45,563 nt of DNA. Source: UBA7236 sp043727235. GTDB lineage: Bacteria; Bacteroidota; Bacteroidia; Chitinophagales; BACL12. The DNA lies in assembly GCA_043727235.1 (NCBI GenBank), contig JAYSYX010000048.1, positions 1 through 45,563 on the forward strand, written 5' to 3'. This document shows, in pieces, positions 1 to 7,484 of the stretch. The translations under genes and the position numbers were made by a program. How positions within the stretch are numbered: the first letter of the stretch is position 1; each line of letters starts with the position of its first letter. Below the pieces are notes generated by a model. The model did not search any database. It was given only the letters and a program-made list of their open reading frames with translations, and was not told the origin of the DNA.

Positions 1-248
1 GTAAAAACTTGCGCTTTCGGATTATTGGATAATTTATTCCTAATTTCAATTATTCCGTTATAATTTTCAGCAATATAAAAATTGTTATAATCGCGAGTAG
101 AATCTACCTGAACTTTTGGAAAAGATGAAGACTTAGTTGATGTATCAGAATTTGTTTTAATTGAATTTAAGTTTTCAATATCATTTTTTTCATTTGAGGA
201 ACAACTACAAACTAAAACATAACCAAAAAGAAGCAGATATTTATTCAC
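1..248 (-). CDS. Lipoprotein N-terminus, gene cut by window edge
   Basis: Reading the minus strand from 248 gives an open frame of about 82 residues that runs off the window at base 1. The start codon is GTG at 248-246. The only in-frame upstream codons before a TAA contain no ATG. The protein starts MNKYLLLFGYVLVCSCSS, a short hydrophobic segment followed by a lipobox-like V-C-S-C, then a Ser/Thr/Asn-rich linker, as in an outer-membrane or periplasmic lipoprotein. The remaining visible part (FYIAENYNGIIEIRNK and onward) shows no family I recognise. It lies downstream of and in the same direction as the pseudouridine synthase gene, but 250 bases away, so co-transcription is uncertain. The function is unknown and the C-terminus is not visible. 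Confidence 0.6.
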   Translation of the reverse strand, partial: MNKYLLLFGYVLVCSCSSNEKNDIENLNSIKTNSDTSTKSSSFPKVQVDSTRDYNNFYIAENYNGIIEIRNKLSNNPKAQVF

Positions 249-308
249 AGGATAAAATTAGAAAATATTTGCAGAACACACCGTTTGTTTTCTTTGGTCG
301 TTTGCCCT

Positions 309-343
309 TAGTGAGACCCTCGCTGGGAGCGAGAGCCTCACTA
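309..343. repeat. Intergenic inverted repeat (hairpin)
   Basis: The arms AGTGAG/CTCACT and CTCGCT/AGCGAG pair around a GGG loop, with a small internal loop between the two arm segments. It lies in the spacer between the rluB-type gene's 3' end and the partial lipoprotein gene. It may be an extragenic palindrome. No T-run follows directly on either strand, so it is not a clear terminator. Confidence 0.55.
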
Positions 344-370
344 TCTCGCGGGTAGGAAATCTTTTAAAAT

Positions 371-480
371 CCCACCGTTTGTTTTCCCGTGATAAAAAAA
401 AGGAGGAAGGAGTGAGGAAAAAGGAGTTCAAATTTCTTTCGAAATTTTATTAAATTCCACCATTTGTTTTCCCGATTCCT
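371..480 (+). repeat. 3'-end repeat family, copy 1
   Basis: This copy has a purine-rich AGGAG stretch, then the palindrome AAATTTC-TTTC-GAAATTT (430-447), then a CCACCATTTGTTTTCCC box. An extra CCACCGTTTGTTTTCCC box lies at 371-390. The arms of the palindrome match the other copies in this window, but the loop is TTTC instead of TTGC. It sits just past the 3' end of the minus-strand pseudouridine synthase gene. The rest of the 249-499 spacer holds no convincing gene. Confidence 0.6.
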
Positions 481-499
481 GTGTCACGATACCCGTGTC

Positions 500-1930
500 T
501 CACTTCAAATACTTCAACTTAATTATCTCCCTCTCCGCTAAATATCTCCATCTTCCTCTCGGAAGGTCGCGTTTGGTTAATCCGGCATAAAGTGTTCTGT
601 CGAGACGCTCTACTTTGTATCCAAGCGATTCAAATATTCGGCGTACAATTCTGTTTTTTCCGATGTGTAAGGAAATACCTAAAATATTTCTTTGGGTGTG
701 ATGTGCGTAGTCTATTCCATCAACAATTGCCAATCCATCTTCCAGCATTACTCCATCAGAAATTCTTTGCATGTCGGCTTGTGTTACCGGTTTATCAACT
801 TCCACTTCGTATATCTTTTTAGCTCCAAAACTTGGATGCGCTAATTTTTGTGCTAGGTCGCCGTCGTTGGTCAACAATAATAATCCTGTTGTATTTCTGT
901 CTAATCTTCCCACAGGAAAAACGCGTTCTGTTGTTGCATTGGAAATTAATTCCATTACCGTATTTCTTCCTTTATCATCCTCTACTGTTGTTAAATAATC
1001 TTTTGGTTTATTCAACAAAATATACACATAATTAACCGGTTTAACCGGTTTGTTCTTATATTTTACACTGTCGCCGGGTTTTACTTTGTAACCCATTTCG
1101 CGCACTACTTTTCCATTAACGGTAACTTCTCCTTTTTCAATTATTTCATCACATTTTCTGCGCGCCGCTACACCTGAATTAGCGAGGTATTTATTCAATC
1201 GTGTACCATCCTCCGACAAAGGAGTTGGTTTCGATAAATTTAATGTAGATGGATTTTTTACCAGGCCGGGTCTTTTATTTACCTTTCTTTTTTCACTGAA
1301 TTTTTGCAGATTTTTTACAAATTTAGTTTTACCGCTTTCTTTTTCAGTTTTCTTAAATTCGGGTTCTATTTTAGTTGTGCCAAATCTGTTTTCTTTGTCT
1401 TCATTTTTAGTAGTGAAATTTTTTCTGTCGCGATCTTTAGAATGATTTCTATTTTCTTTAAAACTTTTTTTCGGATTAGATTCTGTCTTATCTCCATATC
1501 TGCTTTTCTTTTCCTCTCGCCTGGCATTTTTTATGTCTTCTTTATTTATACCATAACGCTGAGGTTCAGAAAATTTGCTGTGAAAAGGTTTTTTATCCAG
1601 TGGTTTCTTAATTTCGCCCACTTCCGGCTTTCGGGTATCCGTATTTTTTTTGCTTAAAGACGGTGTGTGTCTTACCCCATTTTCATCGGGTTTTTTGGAG
1701 TATTTTTTTGCCCTTTCCAAACGCTCTTGTTTGCGGTTGGGATTGCTTTTGGGAGCAACATCCTTTTTATTGAGATCGGGTTTGAACTCAGGCCTTTTAC
1801 GATCAGTAGATCGGGGAGAATCTTCAGTTCTCTTCCGGTTGGTCGTTGTCTGGCTGGTTCTCTTCGCCGGACGATCCGAGTTCCGGTTCGTCTTGTTGTT
1901 CGTTCTCTTCATAATTTTCTTGTTGGGCAT
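500..1930 (-). CDS. rluB: RsuA/RluB-family 23S/16S rRNA pseudouridine synthase with long basic N-terminal tail
   Basis: This enzyme converts a specific uridine in rRNA to pseudouridine. The first ~235 residues are a low-complexity Lys/Arg/Asn/Ser-rich tail with no fold I can recognise. An S4 RNA-binding domain follows (about 240-295, TRLNKYLANSGVAARR). The RsuA/RluB catalytic domain then carries the diagnostic GRLDRNTTGLLLL motif, with the catalytic Asp at about residue 344. The basic tail plus S4 domain is common in Bacteroidota members of this family. Assignment to RluB rather than RsuA or RluF is by general resemblance only. The ATG at 1930 (or Met7 at 1912) lies inside the 3' end of scpB, so the genes overlap by about 107 bases and are almost certainly co-transcribed. 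Confidence 0.9.
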   Translation of the reverse strand: MPNKKIMKRTNNKTNRNSDRPAKRTSQTTTNRKRTEDSPRSTDRKRPEFKPDLNKKDVAPKSNPNRKQERLERAKKYSKKPDENGVRHTPSLSKKNTDTRKPEVGEIKKPLDKKPFHSKFSEPQRYGINKEDIKNARREEKKSRYGDKTESNPKKSFKENRNHSKDRDRKNFTTKNEDKENRFGTTKIEPEFKKTEKESGKTKFVKNLQKFSEKRKVNKRPGLVKNPSTLNLSKPTPLSEDGTRLNKYLANSGVAARRKCDEIIEKGEVTVNGKVVREMGYKVKPGDSVKYKNKPVKPVNYVYILLNKPKDYLTTVEDDKGRNTVMELISNATTERVFPVGRLDRNTTGLLLLTNDGDLAQKLAHPSFGAKKIYEVEVDKPVTQADMQRISDGVMLEDGLAIVDGIDYAHHTQRNILGISLHIGKNRIVRRIFESLGYKVERLDRTLYAGLTKRDLPRGRWRYLAEREIIKLKYLK

Positions 1931-2630
1931 CGTCGCGACGCTCGTTAGTCAGGACCTCTTCCTGAGTGTTATCTTCCAAAACGGGTTCAGTTTCCATTTC
2001 CGTTTCTATACGGCGACCATTATTTAACGTCACCTGATTGTAGGCATCTTCTTCACTCATGGTTTCCATGATCTCGGAAGGAGCACCAATACTCATATCC
2101 TTTTGCTCAAATTCTTTCAAACGCGGCAATTCTTCCAATCCGTTTATGCCGAAATAATCCATAAAATACTGTGTAGTTCCATATAATAATGGCCGGCCTG
2201 CCGTATCACTTCTGCCGATGATCTTAATAAGATCCCTTTCCATCAGTTTCTGAATGGTATGGTCGCAGTTTACACCGCGTATTTGCTCAATCTCAATTTT
2301 TGTGATGGGTTGGGAATAAGCAATCATCGAAAGACACTCTAAAGCAGCTACCGACAATTTTCGTTTTGCCCTGTGTTGCAATAAAGTGGTAATGGGTTTG
2401 TGATAGTAAGGTTTTGACAGAAACTGATAACCGCCGCCGGTTTTAACGATCTCAAATACAAAATCGTCGCTTTCGTATTTGGTTTGCAGTGCATCAACAT
2501 GCTCCTGAATAGCTTCCAGACTCACTTCCTCCCCCGAATAGGTAAAAAGTATAGTTTGTAATTCAGCTGCAGTTATTGGCTGTTCGGAGCTGAAAATAAG
2601 GGCTTCTAAAAGTTTATGCAATTCATTCAT
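1824..2630 (-). CDS. scpB: Segregation and condensation protein B (ScpB)
   Basis: ScpB is the kite subunit of the SMC-ScpA-ScpB condensin, which compacts and segregates the chromosome in the cytoplasm. The N-terminal part (LLEALIFSSEQPIT) and the following tandem winged-helix region (KRKLSVAALECLSMIAYSQP, then ITKIEIEQIRGVN) match the family well. The last ~60 residues form an acidic Glu/Asp/Gln/Asn tail (QDEPELGSSGEENQPDNDQ) beyond the usual ScpB core. The start is ATG at 2630. A GTG directly before it (2633-2631) is an alternative. A TAGCTTTG box ends four bases before that GTG, suggesting a leaderless or nearly leaderless message. The 3' end overlaps the pseudouridine synthase gene, a pairing often seen in bacterial genomes. 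scpA is not in this window. Confidence 0.92.
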   Translation of the reverse strand: MNELHKLLEALIFSSEQPITAAELQTILFTYSGEEVSLEAIQEHVDALQTKYESDDFVFEIVKTGGGYQFLSKPYYHKPITTLLQHRAKRKLSVAALECLSMIAYSQPITKIEIEQIRGVNCDHTIQKLMERDLIKIIGRSDTAGRPLLYGTTQYFMDYFGINGLEELPRLKEFEQKDMSIGAPSEIMETMSEEDAYNQVTLNNGRRIETEMETEPVLEDNTQEEVLTNERRDDAQQENYEENEQQDEPELGSSGEENQPDNDQPEEN

Positions 2631-2637
2631 CACGGCG

Positions 2638-2645
2638 CAAAGCTA
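2638..2645 (-). promoter_or_regulatory. Bacteroidota -7 box for scpB
   Basis: On the minus strand this reads TAGCTTTG, matching the TAnnTTTG consensus. It ends 4 bases before GTG and 7 before ATG of scpB. I see no good TTTG -33 element at the usual distance. Confidence 0.45.
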
Positions 2646-2718
2646 AACAATTGTGCTGTTTTATGACGTGTTTTGGAGAGATTTTTGTGTATTGCCAATC
2701 GCTTTTCCATCAAATGTA

Positions 2719-2726
2719 TAACTTTG
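2719..2726 (+). promoter_or_regulatory. Bacteroidota -7 box for thioredoxin-like gene
   Basis: TAACTTTG matches TAnnTTTG and ends five bases before the ATG at 2732, which implies a leaderless transcript. The best -33 candidate is ATTG at 2691-2694, spaced 24 bases, which is rather long. Confidence 0.4.
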
Positions 2727-2731
2727 GATCG

Positions 2732-3904
2732 ATGAAATATTTTACGGTTTTCTTCTTCTTGTTGAGCATTTCCACAAATAAAATTCTTTCACAATCGATC
2801 AATTTCAGGTCATTAACGTTGGAGGAAGCGGTTAAAACTTCGGCTATAGAAGGTAAACCTGTTTTATTTATGGCCTATCAATCAACATGCGGACATTGCG
2901 AAAAAATGTTGAATGAAGTTTTTATCGACACCGTACTCGCTAACTTTTACAATAAAAACTATATCTGCATAAAAGAAGATCTGCAGGAACCCGACAAAGC
3001 AAAATCGTACTTAAAAAGGTTTTATATCACCTCCTTTCCCACTTTTATAATTTTAAACAGCAATGCTGAATTGTTATATCAATTTGTTGGGGAATTTAAA
3101 ACGGAAGAATTTATTAATCAGGGGAGATTAGCTCTTGATCCCAAAAATCAAATACCGACAGTAAAAACCGCATTTGAAAAAAACACGAAAGATTCCACGG
3201 CTTGTTATAATTATTTATTGGTTTTATCGCGGGGAAGATTACAAACGCAATCGGTTGCAAATATGTATTTTCATGCACATGATAAAAATCCGGAGATCAC
3301 AGCTGCAAACTGGAAAATATTCAGCATGAGTGTGAGTGACATGGGTTCGGAAGTATTTAAGTATATGATTAAAAACAGGGATGCTTTTGGTGCAATTGTA
3401 ACGCCAAAAAAAGTTGATAGAAAAATATATCTCACCGCAGCCTATAATTTGCAATCGCCGGCTAACTCAAATGACACAACAGTATACTTTAAAAACAGAA
3501 AAGCTGCGGAGCAATTACATCTGCAAATTGTGGATTCACTAATATTTATAAACGATCTCAATGTTTATGAAAAAAATAAACTTTGGGATAATTATATGAT
3601 CGTTGCCCTAAAAGGAACTGAACGTTTTGTTTGGAACGATGCGAACTACCTGCGCAGGATATCCGATGTTTTTATCAAGAATGGCAGTGATGCAGATGCA
3701 TTAGATAAGGCTGTAAAATTTGCAGTGCGCTGCGCGGAACTTCGACCTGAATATTATAATTATTTAGTTGCAGCAAATTTATATCTTAAGGTAAACGACA
3801 AAATACATGCTAAAGAATATGCATTAAAAGCAAAGGATGTTGGATTGTATAACAATATGAATGTTAGTGAAGCGAATTTAGTGATTACACAATGTGAGAA
3901 TTAG
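2732..3904 (+). CDS. Exported thioredoxin-fold protein with CGHC active site
   Basis: The start at ATG 2732 gives a clean signal peptide (MKYFTVFFFLLSISTNKILSQ). Upstream in-frame codons add only an unlikely Cys-rich leader. The mature N-terminus holds a thioredoxin-like domain (about residues 25-145) with the redox motif CGHC at residues 53-56 and a cis-Pro loop (TSFPTFIIL). It therefore probably acts as a thiol-disulfide or DUF255/thioredoxin_7-type oxidoreductase outside the cytoplasm. The rest (about 150-390) looks mainly helical and TPR-like, ending with repeated Ala/Tyr-rich helices, and may bind client proteins. It is divergent from scpB and apparently monocistronic. The redox partner and substrate are unknown. 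Confidence 0.8.
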   Translation: MKYFTVFFFLLSISTNKILSQSINFRSLTLEEAVKTSAIEGKPVLFMAYQSTCGHCEKMLNEVFIDTVLANFYNKNYICIKEDLQEPDKAKSYLKRFYITSFPTFIILNSNAELLYQFVGEFKTEEFINQGRLALDPKNQIPTVKTAFEKNTKDSTACYNYLLVLSRGRLQTQSVANMYFHAHDKNPEITAANWKIFSMSVSDMGSEVFKYMIKNRDAFGAIVTPKKVDRKIYLTAAYNLQSPANSNDTTVYFKNRKAAEQLHLQIVDSLIFINDLNVYEKNKLWDNYMIVALKGTERFVWNDANYLRRISDVFIKNGSDADALDKAVKFAVRCAELRPEYYNYLVAANLYLKVNDKIHAKEYALKAKDVGLYNNMNVSEANLVITQCEN

Positions 3905-4052
3905 AAATAGGAAATAGGAAATAAGACATAGGAAAACAAACGGTGGGATTTAGGGAGATGTGAAACTGGACGCGGGAATCGGGACGCGGGAATCGGGAAA
4001 ACAAACGGTGGGATTTAGTAAAATTTCGCAAGAAATTTAAACTCCTTTCTCC
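3905..4052 (-). repeat. 3'-end repeat family, copy 2, between convergent genes
   Basis: In minus orientation the spacer carries the AAATTTC-TTGC-GAAATTT palindrome (plus-strand 4021-4038) and two CCACCGTTTGTTTTCC boxes, plus a tandem duplication of the word GGGACGCGGGAATC (about 3967-4000) and runs of AAATAGG. It lies between the 3' ends of the thioredoxin-like gene and the small membrane protein gene. Confidence 0.6.
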
Positions 4053-4289
4053 TTATTCATTACTCCTTTTAATAAATGGCAACAAAGAAACAATTGCCCA
4101 TATTCCCTCCAATACTACAAAGGGATAAAATTGCAATAATAAAGATGAAATACATGCGATTACTGCACCTGAGAAATTAAGTGTGATATAAATTATTCCT
4201 GTATGAGAAATGATATTTCTTAAGTGTAAAAAATAGGCAAGCAATAATAAAGTAACTCCAATTGTTCCGAGAATGTTTGAAATTTCCAT
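4053..4289 (-). CDS. Small membrane protein, CBU_0592-like
   Basis: This 78-residue protein consists almost wholly of three hydrophobic segments: about residues 7-23 (LGTIGVTLLLLAYFLHL), 29-52 and 55-72. It ends in a short basic tail, FIKRSNE. Size and pattern (a first helix with a GxxLLLxAYFL motif and a second with NFSGA) resemble the CBU_0592-like small inner-membrane proteins of unknown function. It starts at ATG 4289. A TACTTTTG box lies 17 bases upstream. It is a single gene, convergent with the thioredoxin-like gene. No biochemical role can be given. Confidence 0.7.
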   Translation of the reverse strand: MEISNILGTIGVTLLLLAYFLHLRNIISHTGIIYITLNFSGAVIACISSLLLQFYPFVVLEGIWAIVSLLPFIKRSNE

Positions 4290-4306
4290 AAAAAATTGTT
4301 AAGTAT

Positions 4307-4314
4307 CAAAAGTA
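4307..4314 (-). promoter_or_regulatory. Possible -7 box for small membrane protein
   Basis: The minus strand reads TACTTTTG (TAnnTTTG), 17 bases before the ATG at 4289. No TTTG -33 element is visible. The 4315-4538 stretch beyond it holds no gene I can support. Confidence 0.35.
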
Positions 4315-4538
4315 GATAAATAAAATTGTATCCTATAAAAAGAATATTCTTTCCAGTACCTGTTTTCCAATTAAAATGCGGTTATATTTTGTCCATTTAT
4401 TTTAAACGTTATCGCATTAAAATTTATTAAAATTTAATTTACAATTTACCTTATTGTTCTTTTTACACCATAAAACTGCAAAAAACATCGAAAATCAATG
4501 TTATTCAGACTGCTCACGAAAATAAATATCCTAAAAAA

Positions 4539-4571
4539 TTTGGAAATACAGACTTTAGATGTTTAGATTTG
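4539..4571 (+). promoter_or_regulatory. Strong Bacteroidota promoter for T9SS cargo gene
   Basis: TTTG at 4539-4542, a 21-base spacer and TAGATTTG at 4564-4571 match the -33/-7 consensus of this phylum at good spacing. Transcription would begin near 4578, leaving a leader of about 100 bases before the ATG at 4680. Confidence 0.65.
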
Positions 4572-4679
4572 GTAATAAGTTAACACCACTTAAAAACACA
4601 AGTTTGCCCGCAATATCACCTTACAATGCCGGGAATTTGAAAACAATTTTTTCTTTTCTAACACTCAAACACATTTATT

Positions 4680-7391
4680 ATGACGAAAAATTTCACACAA
4701 AATCGCATGAAAAAGCTGTCGGCTTTTGTTACTGGCGGTAAAATGCGAACAGCCGCGTTCCTTTTAGCTCTTATGCTATCTGCGTCTTTGTTTGCACAAA
4801 CATTTGTTAGCGTATTACCTATGGCTTCTAACGCAACATCAGGTAACGGTCGTGCACCCCAGGGTACTAGGTTATTTATCAACACGATGTACATCATCTT
4901 CCCTTCTGAAATGACAGCTTCCGGTTACGGTGCTGACAATATCACTTCTGTAGGTTGGACCTGGAACAACCCCCTAGGCGCGGGCGCACCTACTACTCAA
5001 AGTATTGCTACTACAGGTAGTCTTAAAATTTGGGTTCAAAGCACAACCGATCTTGCTTATACAAAGGGTACCACATTTTCTACTGCCGGTATGACCAAAA
5101 TTTACGATGGCACTATAACTATTCCGGCTACTGCTGCCCAAATTAATATTGACCTACCTGTCGGCGGGCCGGGAACTTCTGTTTTTACCACTATAGCTGG
5201 ACAGGGAGTATACGTTGCATTTGAATACCAAACAACTACAACTTTAGCCACTCCAATTGGGGCTCCAACTGTTTCTTGTAATGCATTAATCACGGGTAGT
5301 GCTGCAACTTATCAAAGTCAAACTGTGAATGGAACTGCTATGGTACTTACGGCATTCAGACCTGAAACAAGATTCGGCACGGTGAATTCTGATATAATTC
5401 AGGTTCAGAATCTTTATACACTTGGAACAACTGCTGCATTATTTGGAAATCCACAGCCATTGCAGGCGATAGTAAAAAATGTTTCTGCCGTTTCACACTC
5501 CTTTAATGTAGATTTTACTATTTTAGAAAAGGCAACATTAACGGTAAGACATTCATCATCCATACCGGTAATTTTAGGCGCGGGATTAACTGCTACAGTT
5601 GATGACCTTGGATGGAATGCTACTTTAACAGAACTTGATACAGCAATTGTTTCCGTTACTCCAATAGTAGGTGAAACTATAACCGCTAACAATTCAAAAG
5701 GATATCGTCATAATGTAACTCCTGACTCCTATAATTATTCTGATTTATCTACAAGCACAGGTGGTGTTGGATATGGATTAGGCTCAGGTTTAATATTAAA
5801 CAGATATCATATTGATGGTTGCAGCAATGTACCGCAGGTAAGAGTATATATGGGCGATGCAAATAGTGCATTTAACATAGTATATGCTGTTGTATTGGAT
5901 GCCGCAGGAGTTATAGTTGGCCAATCTGCTGATTATACAATTATGCCTGCAGATATTGGTACTTATGTAACATTCGATATTGAAACTCCACCAAATTTTA
6001 CAGATGCTTATGTTTATGTTGGCCTTGCTCAAACTATAAGTGTAATTGCTTATTATCCAGTTGGAACTCAGGCAGAGCCATTTCCTGCCCGCAGTAATGC
6101 CTATTATGCAACAGGACTAGCGGGTGGAATTCCTTTAATGTATACCACCTTAGGTCGTTTTATGATTGAAGGTGTTATCACACCACTTTCAACAACTCCA
6201 ACTACCTCCGGAGACGCTACTTTATGTCTTGGTGACGAAATGGATATTTCTGTTATAGATGGTATCTTAAATCCTTATGCTACATATAATTGGTATACTG
6301 ATGGATGTGGAACAACCTTAGTTGGAACCGGAAGTACAATTTCTGTATCTCCAACTATAAATACTACCTATTATGTTCGTGCTGAAGACCCTTGTAATGG
6401 CGTGAATACCGCATGCGGCTCTTTAACTATTACTATTGATATTCCAGAAACCTATTATGCGGATACAGATGGAGATACTTATGGTGATGCAGGTTCTACA
6501 ACCCTAGCATGTAGTTTACCGGGTGGTTATTCAGCCGATAACACAGATTGTGATGATACCCAGTCCACCGTTTATCCTGGTAATCCCGAAGTTTGCGATG
6601 GACTTGATAATGACTGTAATGGCACCATTGATGAAGAAACTGCTTCTGCAACAGTTTCCCCTGCCGGCACTGCTTCCGGTTGCAAAGATATCGGTGTTGT
6701 ACTTACCGCAAATGCAGGAGTAGGTTATACCTATCAGTGGTTTAAAAATGGAAACGTTATAATTGGGGCAACTAATATCACTTATACCGCAAATAAACCG
6801 GCTTATTATCAGGTACAGGTAAATATTCCTGAAGGTTGTTTTGCATTATCTTCCCCAACCCTGGTTTCCATCAATCCGGCTCCTAATGCAAATATCTCTG
6901 CTCCTAACGGAACCAGTCTTTGCACAACGGTAAAATTGAAAGCTTCTTATGATGCCACTTATTCCTGGCAGTGGAAATTAGCGGGCACACCAATTGGCGG
7001 TGCTACCACATATCAATATTTTCCAGTAACAGCCGGTAGCTATAGTTGCATGATCACAAATGCTTTTGGATGTTCCAGAGAGACTGCAGCGATTGTTGTT
7101 ACCGCTTGTAAGGAAGGAGAATCGATAGAAGCTTCTTTTGACGTATATCCAAATCCAAGCACAGGACTTACCAATATTAACCTAAATATGGGTGGCTCTA
7201 ACGCTGAATTAGCCTTTATTAAAGTGTATAATATACTTGGGGATATGGTTTATTCAGCAACAGCACCTGTAAATAATGGCACTGTTCAGGAAAGTATCAA
7301 CCTGAATTACCCGGCAGGAGTTTATCTTATCAAAATAACCGTTGATGGATCTGAACAAGAATATAACTCAAAAGTTGTTTTAACAAAATAA
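4680..7391 (+). CDS. T9SS cargo protein with MopE-type repeat and type A sorting domain
   Basis: This is a 903-residue secreted protein. The N-terminus has three candidate starts: Met1, Met10 (MKKLSAF) and Met22, which begins a clean signal peptide, MRTAAFLLALMLSASLFAQ. Residues about 40-510 are Gly/Thr/Ala-rich beta-type sequence without a family I can name. Residues about 510-585 look Ig-like (YNWYTDGCGTTLVGTG). One MopE-type metal-binding repeat follows at about 590-650 (ADTDGDTYGD, then CDGLDNDCNGTIDEE), then Ig-like sequence at about 655-810. The last ~85 residues, beginning FDVYPNPSTG and ending KVVLTK, are a type A T9SS sorting domain, so the product is probably exported and lipid-anchored or released at the cell surface. 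A good promoter precedes it and a strong terminator follows, so it is monocistronic. Confidence 0.85.
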   Translation: MTKNFTQNRMKKLSAFVTGGKMRTAAFLLALMLSASLFAQTFVSVLPMASNATSGNGRAPQGTRLFINTMYIIFPSEMTASGYGADNITSVGWTWNNPLGAGAPTTQSIATTGSLKIWVQSTTDLAYTKGTTFSTAGMTKIYDGTITIPATAAQINIDLPVGGPGTSVFTTIAGQGVYVAFEYQTTTTLATPIGAPTVSCNALITGSAATYQSQTVNGTAMVLTAFRPETRFGTVNSDIIQVQNLYTLGTTAALFGNPQPLQAIVKNVSAVSHSFNVDFTILEKATLTVRHSSSIPVILGAGLTATVDDLGWNATLTELDTAIVSVTPIVGETITANNSKGYRHNVTPDSYNYSDLSTSTGGVGYGLGSGLILNRYHIDGCSNVPQVRVYMGDANSAFNIVYAVVLDAAGVIVGQSADYTIMPADIGTYVTFDIETPPNFTDAYVYVGLAQTISVIAYYPVGTQAEPFPARSNAYYATGLAGGIPLMYTTLGRFMIEGVITPLSTTPTTSGDATLCLGDEMDISVIDGILNPYATYNWYTDGCGTTLVGTGSTISVSPTINTTYYVRAEDPCNGVNTACGSLTITIDIPETYYADTDGDTYGDAGSTTLACSLPGGYSADNTDCDDTQSTVYPGNPEVCDGLDNDCNGTIDEETASATVSPAGTASGCKDIGVVLTANAGVGYTYQWFKNGNVIIGATNITYTANKPAYYQVQVNIPEGCFALSSPTLVSINPAPNANISAPNGTSLCTTVKLKASYDATYSWQWKLAGTPIGGATTYQYFPVTAGSYSCMITNAFGCSRETAAIVVTACKEGESIEASFDVYPNPSTGLTNINLNMGGSNAELAFIKVYNILGDMVYSATAPVNNGTVQESINLNYPAGVYLIKITVDGSEQEYNSKVVLTK

Positions 7392-7405
7392 AACAGCCCT
7401 TTAAT

Positions 7406-7442
7406 AAAAAAAAGGTTACCCGGTTCGGGTAACCTTTTTTTT
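7406..7442 (+). terminator. Intrinsic terminator after T9SS cargo gene
   Basis: The 9-bp stem GGTTACCCG/CGGGTAACC (7414-7422 and 7426-7434) has a GTT loop and is flanked by an A-run and a T-run that extend the stem. It begins 15 bases past the stop codon. The A/T symmetry means it could also act on the minus strand. Confidence 0.9.
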
Positions 7443-7484
7443 ATTTTTCTTATAATGACCTATATTTACAATAGTTTTCAGGCT

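Noticed and set aside
161..355. 64-residue plus-strand open frame
   Set aside because: It overlaps the minus-strand lipoprotein start and runs through a hairpin repeat; the composition is not protein-like.
1304..2027. Plus-strand hydrophobic open frames opposite rluB and scpB
   Set aside because: They are antisense to Lys/Arg-rich and Glu-rich codons, which naturally read as Phe/Leu-rich; the minus-strand genes are certain.
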